64,000 nt of DNA, taken from positions 1,422,974-1,486,973 of the forward strand of contig NC_037271.1 in assembly GCF_000002425.4 (NCBI RefSeq). Reading direction: 5' to 3'. A program made the translations under genes and the position numbers. Below, piece by piece: positions 63,567 through 64,000 of this stretch (position 1 is its first letter; each line of letters starts with the position of its first letter). The notes beneath the pieces were generated by a model. That model did no database searches. It was given only the letters and a program-made list of their open reading frames with translations, and was not told the origin of the DNA. This stretch comes from Physcomitrium patens (lineage: Eukaryota > Streptophyta > Bryopsida > Funariales > Funariaceae).

Positions 63567-64000
63567 TCATCGATAAAAAGCCTCCACTGCCTTTGATGTA
63601 TTTGCAAGATTCTTTACTAGCTCCCATGTTCGTTCACTAATATCATATCGACACCAATAGACAAGATATTTCAATTTATTTTGGGGCCGCCTTGAATCTA
63701 AGACTTCTTCCACTTCAAACTCTTCATTATTGTCCACTTGTATAGGAGGAGGTGGAGCTTGTCTTTTTCTTGGTATGTCCACTGTCTTATATGGTTTAAG
63801 AAGAGACACATGGAATATTAGATGGATTTTCATTGACTCCGGTAGATGTAAATGATATGCATCTAGATTGATTTATGCAGAAATAGAAAATGGTCCAAGC
63901 CTTCAATAGTCCAACTTGTTACAAAGGCGAGTGGTCTTGATATTGCGACGAAGTAACTATACCTTATCACCCATGTGGAATGGTGGTTGTTCCTTTCGAT
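63567..64000 (-). pseudogene. Integrase C-terminus and chromodomain of chromovirus copy 3
   Basis: From the right edge the minus strand reads FHMGDKV, stop, RRNIKTTR, NKLDY, stop, RLGPFSIS, then uninterrupted from PESMKIHLIFHVSLLKPYK to a stop at 63567. The last part is a chromodomain: EFEVEEVLDSRR, LKYLVYWCRY, ERTWELVKNL, ending KAVEAFYR. The conserved Tyr, Trp and Trp positions are present; the usual WKGY is WCRY. In chromoviruses this domain steers integration towards marked chromatin. The GPF/Y-type RLGPF motif just upstream is also typical. Upstream stops include TAG where Trp is expected. Confidence 0.8.

Larger units (their letters stand above)
62427..64000 (-). mobile_element. Chromovirus copy 3, 3' part (continues past the window)
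   Basis: The 3' LTR (62427-63466), a short non-coding interval, and the C-terminal end of pol (chromodomain, then integrase C-terminus reading into the window edge). It is noticeably less AT-rich than copies 1 and 2 and preserves more codons, so it is probably the youngest of the three. Confidence 0.8.

Noticed and set aside
63433-63640. Small overlapping frames at the LTR edge as genes
   Set aside because: They cross the LTR terminus and the non-coding interval before the chromodomain and match no protein family.

Overview
The window looks like nuclear DNA of a land plant, most likely a moss. The genes have many short introns with plant-type GT/AG borders. The retroelements carry a chromodomain and the FGPIYNLS-type reverse-transcriptase leader that I associate with Tcn1-like chromoviruses of mosses and lycophytes. 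Species is not determined, and every family name here comes from reading translations, not from a database search.

Layout. 1-2.7 kb is non-coding 3' flank. 2.7-16.1 kb holds two head-to-tail paralogues on the minus strand encoding T-complex-11 (TCP11) family proteins; my exon models give 1261 and 1263 residues. 16-23.7 kb is intergenic: GC-rich leader or promoter-like sequence of the second paralogue, AT-rich sequence with microsatellites, one short inverted-repeat element (MITE-like), and an unresolved GC-rich patch. 23.7-27.3 kb is a third minus-strand gene, a 576-residue multi-domain FKBP-TPR immunophilin of the ROF1/FKBP62 type, with a probable leader intron and a heat-shock-element-like site upstream. 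From about 28.5 kb the composition changes abruptly to very AT-rich DNA with no host gene.

33-64 kb is a retrotransposon graveyard. Three chromoviruses of one family lie in the same (minus) orientation: copy 1 (33.1-48.7 kb), copy 2 (about 52.5-58.9 kb, badly decayed) and copy 3 (from 62.4 kb past the window end, best preserved). Copy 1 is broken by at least three nested insertions: a plus-strand LTR element that encodes only a gag-like protein with a tyrosine/acidic-rich tail (34.1-38.4 kb), a 1.9-kb solo-LTR-like insertion in the reverse transcriptase with a decayed 5-bp target duplication (41.15-43.05 kb), and a composite LTR block (43.9-47.2 kb). A related LTR follows at 48.65-50.3 kb. 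Almost every in-frame stop examined can be explained by C-to-T or G-to-A change, as expected for decay of methylated DNA.

How the parts relate: the three host genes share orientation but I see no functional link between the TCP11 pair and the FKBP. The most notable material is the gag-only element family, the nested order of insertions and the transition-driven decay, together with the exon-structure difference between the TCP11 duplicates.
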